6,752 nt of DNA from Lentisphaerota bacterium. Lineage in GTDB: Bacteria; Verrucomicrobiota; Kiritimatiellia; RFP12; UBA3636. The stretch spans positions 1-6,752 of the forward strand of contig JAAZAI010000117.1 of the NCBI GenBank assembly GCA_012514445.1, in the 5' to 3' direction. The first letter of the stretch is position 1. Every line of letters begins with the position of its first letter. This document shows, piece after piece, positions 1-6,714 of this stretch. The translations under genes and the position numbers were made by a program. The notes beneath the pieces are model-generated. The model made no database searches and was not told the DNA's origin. It was given only the letters and a program-made list of their open reading frames with translations.

Positions 1-3000
1 GACTCGTGCCGGCTGCGGTAGTGCCAGAGCAGGTGCAGGTCGGAGACGCCCGCGGCGCGGCACTCGTCGAGGATGCTCTCCAGCTCCTCGATGTCCGCGT
101 CGTCCGTCGTCTCCTCCTCCGCCTGCCGCTGGAAGAAAGTCGTCGGCGGAAGCTGCTTCGGATCGCCGACCACGACGACCTGCCTGCCGCGCGCCATCGC
201 GCCGATGGCGTCCCACACGGTGATCTGCGACGCCTCGTCGAACACGACGATGTCGAAGTCGTTGCTGCCGGGCGGCAGATACTGCGCAACGGAGAGCGGG
301 CTCATCAGCAGGCACGGCTTGAGCACGGGCAGCAGCGTCGGAATCGACTCCAGCAGCTTGCGCACCGGCTTGTGGCGCGACTTCTTCGCGCATTCGCGCT
401 TCAAAATCCCCAACTCGCTTCCGGCCGGGCAGTCGCCGCCGCGGCCCGACGGCAGACGCGCCGCGAGCCGTGCGAGGATCACCTGCTGCGCGAGCTTCTC
501 GATCTGGTCGTCGAGCGCCGAAAACTTCGCCACGAGGCCGTCGTGCGAATTGCCGAGAAAGTTGCGGATCTCGGGGACGGTGTCCACCACGTGCGCGATG
601 AACCGCTCGTCGTAGCGCTTGCGGATCGCCGCCTGCACGTCCCCCGGAGCGAGCGCGCCGCTTTCCACGGCATCCGCCATCGTCTGGAGACCCGCCTCGA
701 CGGCGCTCGCGCGCGCCGCGTTCCAGATGCACCAGCGGCGCAGATGACGCGCGTGCGCCATCACCGCGTCGGCGCGCGCCGCGCAGGTGGCCGCCGCGTC
801 GCCGGCCTCGACCGCCTTGGCGACGAGCGCCGTCGTGAAAGCCCCCGCCGCCATCGCGAAGCGCGTCCAGGCCTCCGCGAACGCGCGCAGCGCAGCCTGC
901 GCCGCGCTCCGATCTGGCGAGGCGCCGTATGCGCCCAGTGCGCGGCGCATCGCCGGCAGGGTCTCTTCGCCGCTGCCGATGGCGCGCAACCGCGGTTGGA
1001 GGCCCTCCACGGCGGCGCACAGCGCGCGCACCGCGGCCCAGTGCGTCGCAAGCCCCTGAAAGACGCCCCCCATCCGGGAGATCGTCTCGGGCGCGGCGTC
1101 TTCGACGATCCCCCGCTGCGCGGCGTAGCGCTCGAAGTCGTCGAGCAGGCCCGGCATCTCGGCCTGCGCGATCTTGCGCCGGGCACCCGGCCGCAGGCAC
1201 GCGGCCAGCGTCTTGCGCGCGCGGCCGTTGCGGATCATGCGCGTGACGATGAATCGCTCGCGGGCCTCGACGAGCTCCTTGCGCAGCGCCTCGACGTCGA
1301 AGGCCGCCACGGCGTCGAGTTCGAATCCCTCGAGCCGCGCAGCCGTTTCGTTGGCCTTCTCCCCGGCGTCCGCGAGCGCGGCGACGGTCTTCGCAAACAT
1401 GTCCCAGTCGGAATCGCAGAAGCCAGCGGGCAGGCGTGGCAGCGTCTGCAGCGCCTCCCCGAACTGCGCCGCGGCGACCAGTTGCTCCATCGCCAGCGGC
1501 GCATCGGAGGCGAGGCCCGCGACCGCGTTGAACGCGGCCTTGCGCGGCGTCAGGGCGTCGGCCGCCTCGCGGAGGCGCCGCGCCGCCTCGATGGCCTCGC
1601 CTTCCCAGGACGGCGACCAGTCGACGGGCCGCGCGAAGAGCAGCGCGTCGAAGAGCTGCGGCGGAATTTCCTGCGCCTGTCCCGCGAGTTCGCGGCCGGC
1701 CTCGAGCATCGCGGCGAGTTCGCCCGCCTTGAAGGTGGCGGCGTCCAGAGCCCCGACATCCTGCATCGCCGCCTCGTCCTGTTCATGCGCGAAGAGATAC
1801 GAGAACGCGCGATATGGCGTCAGCCCGCAGGGATACGTCTTGTGGAGCGCCCGGACGTAGTTGGTGAGCGCGGCGCGCGTCCTGGACAGCTCGGCGGCGA
1901 CGGCGCTCCATTCGCGGGGCTCGTGGCCATCGTTGTAGGCGACGGCCTCGGCGAACTGCGCGAGCACCTCGGACTTGCCCGACTTGTTGGAATGCAGCTC
2001 CAGGCAGAAGGGGCCGAGGCCGAGCTTCGCGAGCCGTCGCTGGACGACCTCGAGCGCGGCGCGTTTCTCGGCGACGAAGAGCACCGTCTTGCCCTGCGCC
2101 AGCGCGAACGCGATGAGGTTCATGATCGTCTGCGACTTGCCCGTGCCCGGAGGACCGTGCAGCACGAAGTTCTTGCCGCGCGTGGCGGCGATCACGGCGG
2201 CGAGCTGCGAGGAGTCCGCGCTGGCGGGGCAGAGCAGCTCCTCCGGGCCGATGCACGTGTCGACTTCGTCCGGACGCACCGTCTCCACGCCGTCCGAGAA
2301 CGTGCCGCTGCCGCGGATCAGGTGGCCGACGATCGGACTCGCGCAAAGATCCTCGAGACGCTTGTCGAGATCGTCCCACATGATGAACTTGCTGAAGTAG
2401 AAGCGTCCGAGCCAGAGCGCATCGAGGACCTCCCAGCCCTTCAGGTCGCGGATCGCCTCGCGGAAGATGCGGATCACGGCGGCGACGTCGAGCCCGGCGT
2501 CGTCCTCGGGCGGCGGATCGAGCTGGGGGATGGCGCAGCCGAATTCGCGGCGCAGCATCTCGAGCAGCGTCACGTTGACGACGGCGTCCTCGTCCGTGCG
2601 CGCGAGCGTATAGCCGGAGCGGGCCGACTGGCGGTCGAGGCGGACGGGCACGAGCACGAGCGGCGCCTGGTAGGCGGCGGCCCCGGCGCCGGATCCGTCG
2701 AGCCAGCGCAGGAACCCCACGCCGATGAAGAGGGTGTTGACGCCGCCGTCCTCGACGTCGGTCCGGGCCTGACGGTACAGGCCGGTCAGACGCCTGTCGA
2801 GCTCCTTTTCCTCGAGCATCGTGCGGAGGCGGTTGCGGGAGAATTCGCCTTCGAGGTACTTCCGGACCGGATCTTCGCCAGTCTGCCGCTCGAGCGCCGC
2901 GGCGTCCCGGGGATCGCGTTTTGCGGCGTCGAAGATCTCCGGCCGCGGATTCAACGAGAACTCGGCACCGTCGTTGAGCGCGTTCTCGAGCGCGTCCGTG

Positions 3001-4226
3001 CGTGGAACGATGATCTGGACCGACTGCTTCGAATCGCGGAAGTTGAGGAGGCGGTTGCGGCGCGAGAGGTCGAGGAGCTTCGAGCGCCAGCGCACGACGC
3101 GGGCGGGGACGTCGCGGGCATCCGAGTCGCGTCCGTCCTCCGACGGCGCCTTTCCGAGGTCGCGCAGCGGTTCGTCGGAATCGATGGCGGAGGCGGAGGC
3201 GGGAGCGGAAGTGGCGGGCGCGGGCAGGCCGGCGACCCCGGCGAGCGGGCGGATGCCGATCGCGCGAGCCTGCGCAATGTCGAGCGCGTAGAGGAAGTCG
3301 TCGTCCTCGAGCAGATGCTTCGCACCTTGTGCGGAGGCGACGGAGAACTTGCTCAGGCCTCCGGCCGCGGCGGTGGGTTCGAAGACCGCGATCTCGTCGA
3401 GTTCGACGCGCTTGCGAATCGTCTGAAGGTCGTCGTTCACGGCGTCCGGGAAGCGATAGTCGAGGAGGTGGACGGCGAGGAAGGCGTGCCGCTTCTGGAG
3501 CATGAGGACGGGATTCAGGCCGGCCTGTTCGAGCATGCCGGCCATGAGGAGCGAGAAGTCAAGGCACGTCGCGAAGCCTTGCGCGAGGATCTGGCGCGGG
3601 AAGCGGACGCGCTGGCCGGATTCGCCGAAGCTCGCGGGCGGCTCGGCGTAGTGGATGGCGCGTTCGAGCACGGCGTCGTAGACGCATTTCGCGACGAGCA
3701 GCGCGCGGGACTTGTCCGCGCGCTGGTAGCCGTCGAGGGCGCCGTTGCCGGAGCGTTCGGCGAGCAGCTCGGCGGCGCGCTTGAGCAGCAGCGCGGTTTC
3801 GTCGGCGTTGGGCGTCGCGAACGCGGCGAGCAGCTCGGGCATGAAGCCGGCGCCGAACCACTCGTCGTGAGCGCAGAGGTCGATGGGCTTCGCGGTCTCG
3901 GCGAAGGGCGCGGCGTCGTTCGCGAGAAAGAGCGACGCCTTGAGCGCGCCGACGGTCCGCTCCGTCATCGTGGAGAGGAACGCATGGCTCGGGCAGAGGG
4001 TGAAGGCGCGGACTTCCGCGGTTTCGCCGGGGGGCACCTGCGAGACGAGAACCGGGACGGGCGGGAAGAACTCGGGATCTGAAGAGAGGATTATCTTGGC
4101 GTCGCGGATCGGCTCCGCGCCCGGGTTGACGATGCGCACCGCGCGCAGGACGGGTACGCCGTTCTGCTGGACGGCCAGACCGATTTTAGAGACGGAATCG
4201 AGTTCGAGCTGGATGGAATCAGACAT
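1..4226 (-). CDS. Giant SF1 helicase with DUF4011 and transglutaminase-like domains, 3' end beyond window
   Basis: ATP-dependent superfamily 1 (UPF1-like) helicase. Reading from ATG 4226, 1408 codons are open with no stop, so only the N-terminal part is present. Domains seen: a beta-rich, Ig-like N-terminus (residues about 1-110); a transglutaminase-like segment with Cys221 (ATCLDFSLLMAGML), His247 (KRHAFLAVHLLDYRF) and a possible Asp256; a Pro/Ala/Ser linker (about 330-375); the DUF4011 signature SKLLDLSRRNRLLNF (382-396); Walker A GPPGTGKSQT (691-700, Lys697); a motif MSPLSVAQYL (1308-1317) typical of this family; Walker B FDEASQI (Asp1330, Glu1331); GDPKQLPP (1354-1361); and HYRSRHE (1402-1408). 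Family members usually continue through AAA_12, often DUF3320 and a Vsr/restriction-endonuclease-like domain, so several hundred residues are probably missing here. ATG 4226 is chosen because GGAG lies 7 bases upstream; an in-frame ATG at 4286 lacks a ribosome site. From memory, DUF4011-helicase-Vsr proteins (called Hhe) were reported as single-gene antiphage systems. That role is inference here because the nuclease end is not visible. Confidence 0.93.
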   Translation of the reverse strand, partial: MSDSIQLELDSVSKIGLAVQQNGVPVLRAVRIVNPGAEPIRDAKIILSSDPEFFPPVPVLVSQVPPGETAEVRAFTLCPSHAFLSTMTERTVGALKASLFLANDAAPFAETAKPIDLCAHDEWFGAGFMPELLAAFATPNADETALLLKRAAELLAERSGNGALDGYQRADKSRALLVAKCVYDAVLERAIHYAEPPASFGESGQRVRFPRQILAQGFATCLDFSLLMAGMLEQAGLNPVLMLQKRHAFLAVHLLDYRFPDAVNDDLQTIRKRVELDEIAVFEPTAAAGGLSKFSVASAQGAKHLLEDDDFLYALDIAQARAIGIRPLAGVAGLPAPATSAPASASAIDSDEPLRDLGKAPSEDGRDSDARDVPARVVRWRSKLLDLSRRNRLLNFRDSKQSVQIIVPRTDALENALNDGAEFSLNPRPEIFDAAKRDPRDAAALERQTGEDPVRKYLEGEFSRNRLRTMLEEKELDRRLTGLYRQARTDVEDGGVNTLFIGVGFLRWLDGSGAGAAAYQAPLVLVPVRLDRQSARSGYTLARTDEDAVVNVTLLEMLRREFGCAIPQLDPPPEDDAGLDVAAVIRIFREAIRDLKGWEVLDALWLGRFYFSKFIMWDDLDKRLEDLCASPIVGHLIRGSGTFSDGVETVRPDEVDTCIGPEELLCPASADSSQLAAVIAATRGKNFVLHGPPGTGKSQTIMNLIAFALAQGKTVLFVAEKRAALEVVQRRLAKLGLGPFCLELHSNKSGKSEVLAQFAEAVAYNDGHEPREWSAVAAELSRTRAALTNYVRALHKTYPCGLTPYRAFSYLFAHEQDEAAMQDVGALDAATFKAGELAAMLEAGRELAGQAQEIPPQLFDALLFARPVDWSPSWEGEAIEAARRLREAADALTPRKAAFNAVAGLASDAPLAMEQLVAAAQFGEALQTLPRLPAGFCDSDWDMFAKTVAALADAGEKANETAARLEGFELDAVAAFDVEALRKELVEARERFIVTRMIRNGRARKTLAACLRPGARRKIAQAEMPGLLDDFERYAAQRGIVEDAAPETISRMGGVFQGLATHWAAVRALCAAVEGLQPRLRAIGSGEETLPAMRRALGAYGASPDRSAAQAALRAFAEAWTRFAMAAGAFTTALVAKAVEAGDAAATCAARADAVMAHARHLRRWCIWNAARASAVEAGLQTMADAVESGALAPGDVQAAIRKRYDERFIAHVVDTVPEIRNFLGNSHDGLVAKFSALDDQIEKLAQQVILARLAARLPSGRGGDCPAGSELGILKRECAKKSRHKPVRKLLESIPTLLPVLKPCLLMSPLSVAQYLPPGSNDFDIVVFDEASQITVWDAIGAMARGRQVVVVGDPKQLPPTTFFQRQAEEETTDDADIEELESILDECRAAGVSDLHLLWHYRSRHE

Positions 4227-4233
4227 GGCGGTA

Positions 4234-4237
4234 CTCC
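4234..4237 (-). promoter_or_regulatory. Shine-Dalgarno site of the helicase gene
   Basis: On the minus strand GGAG lies 7 bases upstream of ATG 4226 (GGAGTACCGCC then ATG). This decides the start over the in-frame ATG at 4286, which has no such site and overlaps the candidate -10 box. Confidence 0.7.
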
Positions 4238-4284
4238 GAATGCGACGGTGCTGGGCCAGAAGGGAAATCCCTCGTCCATGGCGC

Positions 4285-4314
4285 ATTGTACCGCTTCCAC
4301 CCCGCCTTCAACAA
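4285..4314 (-). promoter_or_regulatory. Candidate sigma70-like promoter for the helicase
   Basis: On the minus strand TACAAT (4290 down to 4285) matches the -10 consensus at five of six positions. Two overlapping -35 options lie upstream: TTGTTG (4314 to 4309) with an 18-base spacer, and TTGAAG (4311 to 4306) with a 15-base spacer. Initiation would fall near 4278, giving a leader of about 50 bases that carries the GGAG site. The -35 match is modest, so this is a prediction only. Confidence 0.45.
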
Positions 4315-4341
4315 GCCTGAACGACTTGTCATCTTCTTGAA
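4307..4341. repeat. Inverted repeat between the divergent promoters, possible operator
   Basis: TTCAACAAG (4307-4315) and CTTCTTGAA (4333-4341) form an inverted repeat with one mismatch in nine and a 17-base spacer. Nested inside is a perfect ACAAG (4311-4315) and CTTGT (4325-4329) pair. The outer arms overlap the predicted -35 elements of both divergent promoters. It could be a regulator site, or only the consequence of two opposed TTGAA-type -35 boxes. Confidence 0.35.
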
Positions 4342-4365
4342 TGCGAACCGGCCACGTGCTACAAT
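4337..4365 (+). promoter_or_regulatory. Candidate extended -10 promoter for the glycosyltransferase operon
   Basis: TTGAAT (4337-4342, four of six to TTGACA), a 17-base spacer and TACAAT (4360-4365, five of six), with a TGC extended -10 immediately before it (4357-4359). Initiation would be expected around 4371-4373, essentially on the annotated ATG at 4372, which implies a leaderless mRNA or a later start codon. Confidence 0.6.
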
Positions 4366-4371
4366 CAAGCC

Positions 4372-5286
4372 ATGAACCGGATCATGAACGCCAAGTCGCG
4401 GAATCGGCGACGGTCCGGGCCCACTCAACATGCCAATCGCAAAGCCTTGAAATTCGGAATTGTCACGCCGGTTCTCAACGCGCGCGCCACTTTCAAGGCG
4501 TGCGCGGCCTCCGTCCAGGCGCAATGCGCCGAAATCCCCGGCGCCCACTTCGTCCGCGAAAGCGCGTCCTCCGCGGTACCGTGCGAGGACATCGCCGCCG
4601 CGTTCGGCTGCGACTACCGGCGAGCCGCCGATGCCGGCATGTACGACGCGCTCGGCCGCGGCCTCGACGACGCCGTCGCCGCGGGTTGCGACATCCTCGG
4701 CTGGCTCAACGCCGACGAACAGCACCTGCCCGGCGCATTCCGCGCGGTTCGCGCGGCGTTCGACGCCGACCCCGCGCTCGACATCGTCTTCGGCGACTAT
4801 CTCATCCTCGGCGCCGACGCCGCCGTGCTCGCCGCCCGCCGCGAGATCCCGGCCCGCCGCCTCTACCTGCGGCAAGGCGTCAACTACCTGCTCAGTTGCA
4901 CCGTCTTCTTCCGCAGCGCCCTCTGGATCCGCCTCGGCGGCTTCGACTCCGCCTACCAGCTCCTGGCCGACAAGAAATTCTACCTCCACGCGCTGGATGC
5001 AGGCGCCAGGGCCGCGCACCTGCCCGCCTTCCTCGGCACCTACGGCTCTACCGGACAGAACATCTCGCTCCTCCCTGCCGCCGCCGAGGAGCAGCGTCGA
5101 CTCCGTGCCGAGATCGGCGCCTCCCCCTGCCCGGTTCTGCGCCGCAGCGTCCGCGCCCTGCGCTGCGCCGAAAAGCTCCTCCGCGGCTGCTATTGGCCGA
5201 GGCGGATCGAGACGACGCTGTTCAACGCCGACGGCGAACCGCAGCCGTTCCGCGGGCGAGTCTCCACGCGATGGAGGTGGAACTGA
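4372..5286 (+). CDS. Family 2 glycosyltransferase (GT-A fold)
   Basis: Transfers a sugar from a nucleotide-activated donor to a growing surface glycan or lipid-linked acceptor; donor and acceptor are unknown. The 304-residue protein shows the GT2 pattern: first strand GIVTPVLN (29-36), DAGMYDALGRGL (88-99, matching the common D-x-G-x-Y-D-A-x-x-x-G block), WLNADEQHLPGAF (111-123) holding the metal/nucleotide-binding acidic motif as NADE rather than NADD, TVFFRSALW (177-185), GGFD (189-192) and LADKKF (198-203) near the catalytic acidic position. No membrane segment is evident, so it is probably cytoplasmic or peripheral. The first 26 residues are basic and lie before the conserved fold. ATG 4372 has no clear Shine-Dalgarno; ATG 4384 and TTG 4447 are in-frame alternatives. 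Its stop overlaps the start of the next gene by one base, so translation is probably coupled. Family assignment is firm; the specific pathway (LPS, capsule, exopolysaccharide) is not. Confidence 0.9.
   Translation: MNRIMNAKSRNRRRSGPTQHANRKALKFGIVTPVLNARATFKACAASVQAQCAEIPGAHFVRESASSAVPCEDIAAAFGCDYRRAADAGMYDALGRGLDDAVAAGCDILGWLNADEQHLPGAFRAVRAAFDADPALDIVFGDYLILGADAAVLAARREIPARRLYLRQGVNYLLSCTVFFRSALWIRLGGFDSAYQLLADKKFYLHALDAGARAAHLPAFLGTYGSTGQNISLLPAAAEEQRRLRAEIGASPCPVLRRSVRALRCAEKLLRGCYWPRRIETTLFNADGEPQPFRGRVSTRWRWN
5273..5277 (+). promoter_or_regulatory. Shine-Dalgarno site of the family 9 glycosyltransferase
   Basis: GGAGG lies 8 bases before ATG 5286, inside the end of the upstream gene. 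It favours ATG 5286 over the in-frame ATG at 5271, which overlaps this site. The TGATG junction (stop 5284-5286, start 5286-5288) points to translational coupling. Confidence 0.8.
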
Positions 5287-6449
5287 TGCGCTACAACATC
5301 CCCCCGCCCGCCCCCGCCACGCGCATCGTGCCGTCCTTCGCCCGCCGCGCCGCCTTCGCCCTCGGGGGGATCGCCGCGGTGGCGGCGCGCCTCCTCACGG
5401 CGCCCTGGCGCGCCCGCCTCGCCCGCCGGCGCGGCGCCGACGCCCCCGTCTTCCTCTACGAGCCCTACGGCATGGGCGACGTCGTCGCGCTGCAACCGCT
5501 CGTGCTGGCCCACCTCGCCGCCGGGCGCAAAGTCGTGCTCGCCGCCAAGCCCGCCTGGGGCTGCCTCGTTCCGCCCCACCCCGCCTTCACCTTCGCGCCC
5601 GTCTCGCCCGCCTACACCGCCTACGACCCCGCCCGCAAATACCGCGGCTTCTTCCGCGACGCATGGGCGCTGGCGAAGGCGCTCCGACCGCATGCCGCCG
5701 GCGCCGACGCCATCGACGTGCGCGGCGACGTGCGCAGCCTCGTGATCCTCTATCTCGCCGGCTGCGGCAGAGTGCGCACGCTCCCACGCTATTTCACGGC
5801 GAACGACTGCCGTGTGGCACCTTTCGCCGCGCCGTTCGTCGAGCTGCGCCGCGATGTGTCGCGTCGGCGGGTGAACGCCGCCTTCGCGCCGCCGGGCGCC
5901 GAGCTCCAGCGGCCGACCCTGAAGCATCTGATGCCCGCCGGGGTCGTCGTCCCCGATCCGCGTCGCGTCGGGCTCGTGCCGCTCACGCCGTGGGCGGGCA
6001 AGCGATGGCCGCCGGAGCGGTGGCGCGAGATCGCGCAGAAGCTCAAGGCATCGGGCCGCGCGCCCGTAGTGCTGTGCGGCCCCGGGGAACGCGCAGCCGC
6101 GCTCGCGGCGGCGGGCTGCGGTGCCGACGACGTGGAATGCCGCGAAGCGGACGGCGTGCGCAAGTGGGTCGCCCTCCTCGCCAAGTGCGGCGCCGTCGTC
6201 ACCGTGAACACCGGGCCGATGCATCTCGCCGACGCGCTTGACAAGCCGCTCGTCGTCATCGAGGGCGGAAGCCGCCTGCCGCTCTGGGCGCCCGAGGGCG
6301 AACGCGCCTTCGTCGTGCACCACCAGACCGCGGCGGGGTGCGCACCCTGCCATCAGGTGGGCGACGCCGGCTGCGGCCGGCGCTGCCTGGCGCTCATCCG
6401 CGTGGACGAAGTGCTCGAAGCCCTCCGCGCCGCGAGTCAAGTTCGTTGA
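5286..6449 (+). CDS. Family 9 glycosyltransferase, heptosyltransferase-like (GT-B fold)
   Basis: A 387-residue GT9 protein of the ADP-heptose:LPS heptosyltransferase type, probably adding a sugar to LPS core or a related surface glycan. Seen: basic/hydrophobic N-terminus (residues 22-40), possibly for membrane association; EPYGMGDVVALQPLV (59-73), whose Asp65 aligns with the catalytic Asp of WaaC-type enzymes; TPWAGKRWPPERW (234-246), with Lys239 matching the donor-phosphate-binding Lys; VNTGPMHLADAL (307-318), where Asn308 stands where WaaC has Asp; and a C-terminal Cys cluster C-x2-C-x7-C-x3-C (352, 355, 363, 367), common in GT9 proteins. The length is normal for the family. The start at 5286 follows GGAGG and overlaps the preceding stop, so it is the second gene of an operon with the GT2 enzyme. 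Its stop codon lies within a 9-bp hairpin. Family is secure; the sugar need not be heptose. Confidence 0.92.
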   Translation: MRYNIPPPAPATRIVPSFARRAAFALGGIAAVAARLLTAPWRARLARRRGADAPVFLYEPYGMGDVVALQPLVLAHLAAGRKVVLAAKPAWGCLVPPHPAFTFAPVSPAYTAYDPARKYRGFFRDAWALAKALRPHAAGADAIDVRGDVRSLVILYLAGCGRVRTLPRYFTANDCRVAPFAAPFVELRRDVSRRRVNAAFAPPGAELQRPTLKHLMPAGVVVPDPRRVGLVPLTPWAGKRWPPERWREIAQKLKASGRAPVVLCGPGERAAALAAAGCGADDVECREADGVRKWVALLAKCGAVVTVNTGPMHLADALDKPLVVIEGGSRLPLWAPEGERAFVVHHQTAAGCAPCHQVGDAGCGRRCLALIRVDEVLEALRAASQVR

Positions 6450-6454
6450 CTCGC
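6432..6454 (+). terminator. Hairpin over the stop codon, probable transcript end
   Basis: GCGAGTCAA (6432-6440), loop GTTCG, TTGACTCGC (6446-6454): a perfect 9-bp stem with a 5-base loop. The stop codon TGA (6447-6449) is inside the 3' arm. No U-tract follows, so it is not a classical intrinsic terminator. It may end or stabilise the mRNA 3' end, or assist a factor-dependent terminator. Confidence 0.5.
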
Positions 6455-6480
6455 ACCCAATTGCACGCAATTGCACCCAT
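6453..6480. repeat. 10-bp tandem repeat, about 2.8 copies
   Basis: GCACCCAATT (6453-6462), GCACGCAATT (6463-6472), then a partial GCACCCAT (6473-6480). The middle contains the palindrome GCAATTGC (6467-6474). The period is close to one DNA helical turn, which would place repeated sites on one face. It may be an operator-like site or simple local duplication. Confidence 0.6.
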
Positions 6481-6503
6481 CCTCTCACCCGGGAATTTGT
6501 ACG

Positions 6504-6532
6504 TTGCTTCCTGAAAACTGCTGTGCTATTCT
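6504..6532 (+). promoter_or_regulatory. Candidate rightward extended -10 promoter
   Basis: TTGCTT (6504-6509), a 17-base spacer and TATTCT (6527-6532), preceded by TGC (6524-6526). It shares GTGCTA with the promoter candidate of the glycosyltransferase operon. Initiation would fall near 6539 and transcribe the hairpin-rich tail toward a gene beyond the right edge. The hexamers are only moderate matches (three and four of six). Confidence 0.4.
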
Positions 6533-6538
6533 TTCAAT

Positions 6539-6714
6539 CAGATTCATCGAAAGATTTCTTTCACTATCACGGAGACGATGACGCAACCCTAGATCGAAAA
6601 CTTTTCGCTCACAATCACAGATTTTACGTAGCTCAAGCTGCTGTCACCATCGAAACCTAGGAAATTTCGAATACAGAAAGATAGCGCTCAGATGCGTCCC
6701 CTCTGGGACGCATT
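6539..6714 (+). ncRNA. Possible structured leader or small RNA with serial hairpins
   Basis: Downstream of the candidate promoter lie several short inverted repeats: GAAAGA/TCTTTC (6549-6562), CGAAAA/TTTTCG (6595-6607), TCGAAA/TTTCGA (6650-6670, with CCTAGG in the loop), then a strong stem at 6691-6714. TCGAAA itself recurs at 6547, 6594 and 6650. No riboswitch or RNA family is recognised. Short stems like the first three can arise by chance in AT-rich DNA, so this is a tentative call. Confidence 0.25.
6691..6714. terminator. Strong stem-loop near right edge, no U-tract
   Basis: ATGCGTCCC (6692-6700), loop CTCT, GGGACGCAT (6705-6713): a perfect 9-bp stem, extendable by a G-U pair (6691 with 6714). 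No T-run follows on the plus strand and only a weak one on the minus strand, so terminator function is uncertain. It could also be a regulatory hairpin or a palindromic repeat element. Confidence 0.45.

Noticed and set aside
3183..3216. GGAGGC-rich purine repeat
   Set aside because: On the coding strand it encodes the Pro/Ala/Ser linker (about residues 338-348) of the helicase; simple codon repetition explains it.
6..4082. A 1358-codon plus-strand open frame
   Set aside because: It is codon-aligned antisense to the helicase gene. It stays open because the helicase uses no TTA, CTA or TCA codons over this stretch (the first is TCA for Ser49 at 4080-4082). Its translation is a low-complexity Arg/Glu/Ala/Val mix with no domain motif, whereas the opposite strand shows unmistakable helicase motifs.
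4226..4286. Longer helicase start at in-frame ATG 4286
   Set aside because: It overlaps the candidate -10 box, has no Shine-Dalgarno, and would add a basic stretch unlike the start of the Ig-like domain. ATG 4226 has GGAG at ideal spacing.
4219..5019. A 266-codon minus-strand open frame over the glycosyltransferase and promoter region
   Set aside because: It is antisense to the GT2 gene, lacks recognisable motifs, and has the composition of a GC-rich shadow.
4341..5285. Upstream extension of the GT9 reading frame to 4341
   Set aside because: This part overlaps the GT2 gene in another frame and reads as Arg/Pro-rich sequence. The GGAGG site and TGATG junction place the true start at 5286.
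5190..6488. A 432-codon minus-strand open frame
   Set aside because: It is antisense to the GT9 gene. The GT9 motifs on the plus strand are clear, while this frame is Gly/Arg/Ala-rich without motifs.
6238..6660. A 140-codon plus-strand frame reaching into the AT-rich tail
   Set aside because: Its first half is a shadow of the GT9 gene and the remainder has no start with a ribosome site or protein-like pattern.
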